Positions 6,113-10,432 of a stretch of 10,432 nt of DNA are shown in pieces (within the stretch, counting starts at the first letter, position 1; each line of letters begins with the position of its first letter). A model generated the notes under the pieces. The model ran no database searches. It saw only the letters and a list, made by a program, of their open reading frames with translations, and was not told the origin of the DNA. The position numbers were made by a program, and so were the translations under genes. The DNA comes from Clostridiales bacterium (lineage in GTDB: Bacteria > Bacillota > Clostridia > Oscillospirales > QAMX01), in the NCBI GenBank assembly GCA_003149835.1, contig QAMX01000148.1:1-10432 (forward strand), given 5' to 3'.

Positions 6113-7162
6113 TCACGGTTGAGCGTGACATGATGCTTCCGCCTTTGAAAGGACGGCGAGCATGTCATCGACGGCCGACAACACTTCCGCGTCATATTGT
6201 TTCAGTGCCTGTAAACACTGTACGACGCATTCACATATGCCCCACTCCAACTCATGATACCACCGCTTTGACCAGTCGCGGCATTCATACAAACCGATCA
6301 ACTGCCAATTGCGCGTATGCGCGCCGTCGTAGCTGACGTCGATTTGGCGGCACGCGCCGTCAAGCTGCGGATTGCGGAGCTCGTCGATGACGCGGTGGCG
6401 GAAAGTTTCAGCGAAATTATGACAGTTAAAATTGTACCACGCGAGATCGCAGATTCTTTTGAACATCGCCCGCAAGTGCTCAAAAGGCATATCGGGGAGC
6501 TTGTTGTCCCAGTAGCGAAAGCGGCTGATGCAGTCGTCCCAGATCTGTTTGTCCCGATTCTCCGACATCACTCGCCGGATGTTGCGAAGCCCGTCGGCCA
6601 AGGAATACTTTGCCCTGCCGGTCCCGGCGACGGCGTACATGCAGTCAATGTCCTCATAGACAGGCGCGGCCTTGGGCGCTTGCTGAGCGCCTTTCGGATC
6701 CGCCATGATGATTTGATCGCCGTCATAACCGATCAACACGCGGGTCCGCCCAAAACGGGCGTCTTTCATCAGCGAGATCACAGGGCGGCCGGCGTCAATC
6801 TCCGCAGCCAAGGTTTCCCGGAAACGCTCTGTGACTTTGATAAAATCATAGCCTGCAAACCCCATACAAAATTGAATGGTTTCGCTGCTGCTGCCTAAAT
6901 CCGGCGCTTCTCCTTCAAAAGCGGGGCGCAGCGACGATCGGCCGCTCAGCGTATCAAACAGAAAATAGAGATCCTCCTGAATCCTGCCGCTGCTCCTCTT
7001 ACAGTTGCCGCAGCCGTTACAATGTCCGGTCGCTTTTTGAGGACAAACATAATCGTCGTCATAGGCGATGTTTTCGAGATACATATAGACGCTTGCAAAT
7101 GAATTGATAAAAGAGAGCTGATCATACCCTGCAAATGGCAGCGTAAAATTTAATTTTTTCAT
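6113..7162 (-). CDS. Uncharacterised protein with Cys cluster, putative C39/BtrH_N-like fold
   Basis: The function of this 349-residue soluble protein is unknown. It shares an overall plan with its downstream neighbour: an N-terminal helix (residues 13-30), a strand pair GRPVISL (125-131) and RVLIGYDGDQIIMADP (141-156), which is typical of C39-like proteins, and a helical C-terminal half (about 190-345). The positions that would carry the catalytic Cys and His hold Ser/Asn and Arg, so peptidase activity is unlikely. An extra segment, CPQKATGHCNGCGNC (40-54), has four Cys spaced C-x7-C-x2-C-x2-C, suggestive of a Zn or Fe-S site. The C-terminal half is rich in Trp, Arg and Cys. The start at 7162 is fixed by GAGGAG eight bases upstream. 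It is the first gene of the pair; the ABC operon upstream is separated by a terminator, so its promoter should lie in 7163-7314, where I see only a lone TTGACA without a good -10 box. Confidence 0.6.
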   Translation of the reverse strand: MKKLNFTLPFAGYDQLSFINSFASVYMYLENIAYDDDYVCPQKATGHCNGCGNCKRSSGRIQEDLYFLFDTLSGRSSLRPAFEGEAPDLGSSSETIQFCMGFAGYDFIKVTERFRETLAAEIDAGRPVISLMKDARFGRTRVLIGYDGDQIIMADPKGAQQAPKAAPVYEDIDCMYAVAGTGRAKYSLADGLRNIRRVMSENRDKQIWDDCISRFRYWDNKLPDMPFEHLRAMFKRICDLAWYNFNCHNFAETFRHRVIDELRNPQLDGACRQIDVSYDGAHTRNWQLIGLYECRDWSKRWYHELEWGICECVVQCLQALKQYDAEVLSAVDDMLAVLSKAEASCHAQP

Positions 7163-7187
7163 ATCGGGATCTCCTCAGGATCGAATT

Positions 7188-7200
7188 GGACCGTGGGTCC
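7188..7200 (-). repeat. Short inverted repeat in the leader of the Cys-cluster gene
   Basis: GGACC (7188-7192) and GGTCC (7196-7200) flank GTG, about 11 bases upstream of the GAGGAG ribosome binding site of the gene starting at 7162. It could form a five-pair hairpin in the mRNA leader or be a protein site. It is short and may be chance. Confidence 0.25.
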
Positions 7201-7314
7201 TCGCAGTGCCCCGCCGAAAACAAATGGTTTCGCTCCTATCATCTGCTTTGTCAAAACACTCTGATAAGACCGCAGGCAGTATCCATAAAATCAGAAATGC
7301 GTCTGGCGGGCCGT

Positions 7315-7360
7315 AAGAAAAATCGCGCCTTATTGACAAACGCTTCGTTCACAAGGCGCG
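7315..7360 (-). terminator. Intrinsic terminator of the ABC transporter operon
   Basis: On the minus strand CGCGCCTT (7360-7353) pairs with AAGGCGCG (7331-7324), with an inner AACG/CGTT helix, and is followed by ATTTTTCTTA. It begins seven bases after the stop of the last ATPase gene and separates the ABC operon from the two C39-like genes downstream. Confidence 0.88.
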
Positions 7361-7367
7361 ACAGGCT

Positions 7368-8246
7368 TTATTCTTTTTTTAGAACGATTTTTTCGCCGTC
7401 TCGTTCGGCGATAATTTTACCGGGAATATCAATCCGCAGGCTGTCGATATATTCCTGCGGGAGTTGCAGTCGTCCGGCGCGGTCCAGCATCAGCCATTCG
7501 GTGCGAATCTGAGCGTTTTCATGGAACCGGTGCATGTGTTCCAGCTCGTCGGCATAGCTAATGTTGCGGATGATCTCGCTGCTGGTTTTTCCATCGCGGA
7601 TATTGACGACGCGATCGACCTTTTCCGACATTCTGTAATCGTGCGTAACGACGACGATCGTCTGTTTCAAGGTCTGGTTCAGCTCGCGAAAGATGTCGAA
7701 GATCTGATCGGCGGTTTTCGTATCGACAGCGCCCGTCGGCTCATCGGCCAGCAAAAGCGCTGGTTCATTCGCCATCGCGATGGCGATCGCCACGCGCTGC
7801 TGTTCGCCGCCGGAGAGTTGATCCACCTTGTTTTTCATCCGGTGTTTCAGCCCGACCAGCTCCAACAGCATTTCAGCGCGTTCGCGTCGGTTGCGCTTCC
7901 CTGCATAAACCATAGGCTGCATGACGTTATCGAGCGCGCTCAGAAACGGCAGCATGTTCCGGGCGTTATTTTGCCAGACAAAGCCCACCTCGCGGCGTTT
8001 ATAAGCCACCATCTGCGACTTTTTCATCCGCAGCATATCGTGCCCGTGTACAAACAGTCTGCCCGCCGTAGGCGTATCGAGGCCGCCGAGCATATTCAGC
8101 AACGTGGATTTCCCGCTGCCGCTTTTGCCCATCAGCGCCATGAATTCGCCGTCTTCGACCACAAGATCGAGCCCCTGTAAGGCCATGACCTCAATCTCAT
8201 CGGTTTTATAAATTTTCACCAGGTTTTCGCATTCAATCATTGCCAT
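7368..8246 (-). CDS. ABC transporter ATPase with AbrB-like C-terminal tail
   Basis: This 292-residue cytoplasmic ATPase of the MacB/LolD type would power an FtsX-family permease. It has Walker [10 protein letters not shown] (40-48), Q-loop Gln92, signature LSGGEQQR (144-151), Walker B LLLADEP with catalytic Glu169, and switch His202, so it should hydrolyse ATP. After the usual ~225-residue core comes an extra tail; residues 252-292 ([17 protein letters not shown] through EKIVLKKE) closely follow the AbrB/SpoVT swapped-hairpin pattern (D-x-x-GR-x-x-x-P-x-E, then EKI-x-LKK). The frame stays open up to an ATG at 8294, but those extra residues overlap the preceding gene; the ATG at 8246, after GGGGTGG, is preferred, with 8240 as an alternative. 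It overlaps the upstream ATPase gene by 14 bases, so it is translationally coupled. Confidence 0.93.
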   Translation of the reverse strand: MAMIECENLVKIYKTDEIEVMALQGLDLVVEDGEFMALMGKSGSGKSTLLNMLGGLDTPTAGRLFVHGHDMLRMKKSQMVAYKRREVGFVWQNNARNMLPFLSALDNVMQPMVYAGKRNRRERAEMLLELVGLKHRMKNKVDQLSGGEQQRVAIAIAMANEPALLLADEPTGAVDTKTADQIFDIFRELNQTLKQTIVVVTHDYRMSEKVDRVVNIRDGKTSSEIIRNISYADELEHMHRFHENAQIRTEWLMLDRAGRLQLPQEYIDSLRIDIPGKIIAERDGEKIVLKKE

Positions 8247-8937
8247 CGACAACCACCCCGTCCGACAAGGTATAGACGCAGTCCGCGAGTTCAAGCATAT
8301 TCGGATCGTGCGTCGTCATCACAATCGTGATGCCGCGCTCCTGGATCAGCCGCTTGAAGATATCAACGACTTGAATCCCCATCGCCGTGTCCAGCTCCGC
8401 TGTCGGTTCGTCCGCAAAAATCAGCTGCGGCGCATGCGCGATGCTCCGCGCAATGGCGACGCGCTGCTGTTCGCCGCCGGAAAGCTCCTGCGCCAGATGA
8501 TGCATCCGCTTGCCCAAACCTACGAGACGCAGGCAAGCTTCGGCGTTTATGCGGCTCTTTTTATCAAACTTTCCGGCGATCCGCAGTCCATACTCGACGT
8601 TTTCAATCGCGTTCATATCCGGCATCAGCGCCACGGACTGAAAGACAAAGCCCATTTTCAGCGCGCGCAGGCGGTCGCGCTTGCGGTCGGACAGTTCTGA
8701 AATATTTTTACCTTCAAAGTAAACCGCGCCTTTCGTCGGAGTGTCCAGCCCGCTGAGAATATTCAGCAGCGTCGTTTTGCCGGATCCCGACCGGCCGCGC
8801 AACACCGTCAGCGCCCCTGTTTTCAGGGAAAGGCTGACATCGTTGAGCGCATACACCGTCTCGGCGCCGGATTTGAAAACGCGTGTGATATGCTCGCCGC
8901 GCATCAGAATACCGCTGTCAGATTGCTCCATATCCAT
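8233..8937 (-). CDS. ABC transporter ATPase, MacB/LolD type
   Basis: This 234-residue cytoplasmic ATPase is the first of two in the operon. All motifs are intact: Walker [10 protein letters not shown] (48-56), Q-loop Gln100, signature LSGGEQQR (152-159), Walker B LIFADEP with Glu177, and His210 in the H-loop. The length is the bare family size, with no tail. The start at 8937 is well set: AAGGAGG sits five bases upstream, in the short gap after the permease stop. It would pair with the large FtsX permease encoded just upstream, either as a homodimer or with the other ATPase as a heterodimer. MacB-type systems act in peptide, antibiotic or lipoprotein export, or in sensing with a two-component system, by mechanotransmission rather than by a classical channel; none of these can be selected here because no kinase or substrate gene is in view. 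Confidence 0.95.
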   Translation of the reverse strand: MDMEQSDSGILMRGEHITRVFKSGAETVYALNDVSLSLKTGALTVLRGRSGSGKTTLLNILSGLDTPTKGAVYFEGKNISELSDRKRDRLRALKMGFVFQSVALMPDMNAIENVEYGLRIAGKFDKKSRINAEACLRLVGLGKRMHHLAQELSGGEQQRVAIARSIAHAPQLIFADEPTAELDTAMGIQVVDIFKRLIQERGITIVMTTHDPNMLELADCVYTLSDGVVVDGND

Positions 8938-8947
8938 CTACGCCTCC

Positions 8948-10432
8948 TTATTCCTCGCCGAGCTTGACGGCGCGGTCGATCTTCTGCCGGATCACCATGA
9001 CGGAGAGAACGGCGATACAGATCAGCAACATACCGCCGACGATGGCGCTGATCCGGATCAGGTCGCCGCTCGTCGCCACAACTTTGAACGGAACGATGTC
9101 TTCTACGGACGTATAGTTGATCGCTAACATCGGCACGAACAGCGTACTGCCGACCTTGCCGATCAAAATGCCCATCGCCGCCGCCACGCCGGAAACGAGG
9201 AGCTGCTCGCAGATGAGCATTTTCATAATCCCCGCCTTCGACATCCCGAGCGCGCGCGAAATGCCGAATTGCAGCGTTCGGGATTTGATGGAGATGATCC
9301 AATAGATCATAAAGCCGAGCGCACAGATAATCAGCGCCGTCAAAAAGGACACCGACAGAAGCCCGTTAGCGCCTTGCAGAACCGGGCTGTTTTTCTCGTC
9401 TATGACCTCCTGCGCCGCGCTCTCCATGCTCTGAACGCCGAATTCGCTGTCGGCCAGCGTTTGATACAGGGCGGTATCCGTCACGTTTTCAGCCTTTTTG
9501 ATCCAAAAGGCGTAGGGACGGAGATCATGCTCGAAAAACAGCTTGGAGAGGTTTCCGACGACGAAAGCCGTTTCATAAACCCGGCCACGCTCCGTCTCGT
9601 AGTATTTATCAAAACCCGGCCACGCATCTACGCCGGCGATGACCGTCCCTGTGATGCTGCCGATGGAGTTCATCACCGTCAGCGAGTCGCCGACCTTGAC
9701 GCCCAGCTTCTCTAAAATATTGTTGGAAACGACCAGCGCCTCCTCGTCCAGGGACATGACGTTCAAATACTCGTTGAGATGATATGTGTTCATATTCGCC
9801 GTGGAGAAGGCGACCGTGCCAAACTCATAGGGATCAACGTACATGACGTCGACGTCCTGCATGTTGGCGCCGTTGCCGCGCAGCGATACGTTGGATTCCC
9901 GATAAACGCGCGCGATGGAGGATATTTCCTCAAAACCTCGGAAAGACTGCGTCAGAAGCTCATAATACGAGACGCGGATGGTCTGCACCAGTTCTCCCTC
10001 GTCGTAGATTTTGACGATGTTTCCGCCGTTTTCCGCCGAGCCGTGCACGATGTTTCCCTCGCCGTCATACATCTGCCACTGCGGCCAGTAATCAATATCC
10101 GCGCCGACCGTGGCGCGCACATTCTTTTCGATGTGGCTGTTGATCGACCGCGCCGCATCCGTACTGAAAATGCCGACCGACATGGTGACGATTAAAAACA
10201 GCATGATATACGAGCAGTCTCTGTTCCGCGCCACACGGTTGACCGCCGAGTAGGCCCATGCCGGCCAGAAGCGCCGCCCGAGCCAGAAAATCAGCTTGAC
10301 AAGCAGCGGGTAGACACGGAGGAACAGCATCCCCGCGCCGAGTGCAAACAACGTGCTGGAAAGATAGGTCAGTATGTCGGCGCTGGTGCTGCCGACCGTT
10401 CCCTCCGCCAACATCGCCGACAGCATGCGCCG
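8948..10432 (-). CDS. FtsX-family ABC transporter permease, C-terminal part
   Basis: This is partial: the frame is still open at the window edge (two codons before an internal ATG at 10426), so the real start lies outside. The ~494 visible residues look like the second half of a large two-FtsX-domain permease. Counting from the Met at 10426, there is hydrophobic sequence at about 18-50, probably the end of the first FtsX domain. A membrane segment (72-90) is followed by a ~265-residue extracytoplasmic domain (about 91-357). Three more segments (358-380, 406-435, 456-480) surround the FtsX cytoplasmic signature SRTLQFGISRALGMS (382-396) and the EQLL coupling region. The protein ends shortly after the last segment. 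It is followed 10 bases later by the first ATPase gene, so all three genes form one operon. The substrate is unknown; the exporter or mechanotransmission type is inferred from the family. Confidence 0.92.
   Translation of the reverse strand, partial: RRMLSAMLAEGTVGSTSADILTYLSSTLFALGAGMLFLRVYPLLVKLIFWLGRRFWPAWAYSAVNRVARNRDCSYIMLFLIVTMSVGIFSTDAARSINSHIEKNVRATVGADIDYWPQWQMYDGEGNIVHGSAENGGNIVKIYDEGELVQTIRVSYYELLTQSFRGFEEISSIARVYRESNVSLRGNGANMQDVDVMYVDPYEFGTVAFSTANMNTYHLNEYLNVMSLDEEALVVSNNILEKLGVKVGDSLTVMNSIGSITGTVIAGVDAWPGFDKYYETERGRVYETAFVVGNLSKLFFEHDLRPYAFWIKKAENVTDTALYQTLADSEFGVQSMESAAQEVIDEKNSPVLQGANGLLSVSFLTALIICALGFMIYWIISIKSRTLQFGISRALGMSKAGIMKMLICEQLLVSGVAAAMGILIGKVGSTLFVPMLAINYTSVEDIVPFKVVATSGDLIRISAIVGGMLLICIAVLSVMVIRQKIDRAVKLGEE

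Noticed and set aside
7464..8180. 238-codon + strand frame opposite the second ATPase gene
   Set aside because: Antisense to an ATPase with all motifs intact; His/Gln-rich shadow translation.

Overview
The window looks like a chromosomal segment from a Gram-positive, Clostridia-like bacterium, perhaps an uncultured member of the Oscillospiraceae or Christensenellales type. The basis is GGAGG-type ribosome binding sites before most genes, strong intrinsic terminators after nearly every unit, a solute-binding lipoprotein with a Ser/Thr/Asn/Asp-rich linker, and a two-ATPase/FtsX-permease ABC system. Genes are of moderate GC; the first ~480 bases are clearly AT-richer. The taxonomy is inferred from style, not from a marker gene. 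No rRNA, tRNA, CRISPR array, transposase or integrase was seen.

Layout. (a) 1-805 has no convincing long gene. It holds an AT-rich inverted repeat, two good sigma-A-like promoters (330-358 and 470-498, + strand) and a strong intrinsic terminator hairpin (620-675) placed between those promoters and the next gene. (b) 806-2284 (+) encodes an orphan family-1 solute-binding lipoprotein, closed by a terminator at 2313-2348. (c) 2635-3039 (-) encodes a small heat-shock protein (Hsp20), closed by its own terminator. A well-formed promoter (2482-2510, +) with no obvious target lies behind it. (d) 3169-4992 (+) is a two-gene operon: a D-2-hydroxyacid dehydrogenase and an HpcH/HpaI-type class II aldolase, probably for a sugar-acid or hydroxy-/oxo-acid route. 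(e) A 42-bp perfect palindrome (5001-5042) serves as a shared terminator for this operon and for the opposing one. (f) 5065-7162 (-) is a two-gene unit encoding large uncharacterised proteins that both look like papain/C39-like (BtrH_N-like) folds with degenerate active sites; one carries a Cys cluster. (g) 7368-10432 (-) is an ABC exporter-type operon: the C-terminal part of a large FtsX-family permease (5' end outside the window), then two complete ATPases. The second ATPase carries an AbrB/SpoVT-like C-terminal tail. The operon ends in an intrinsic terminator.

How they may work together. The dehydrogenase and aldolase are almost certainly co-transcribed and may act in one catabolic route; the upstream binding protein could supply a substrate, but nothing links them beyond proximity. 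The ABC operon and the two C39-like proteins lie on the same strand but are separated by a terminator, so any joint role (for example a peptide or small-molecule modification and export/resistance locus) is speculation. The most unusual points are the terminator-bearing leader of the binding-protein gene, the AbrB-like tail on an ABC ATPase, and the paired degenerate C39-like proteins.
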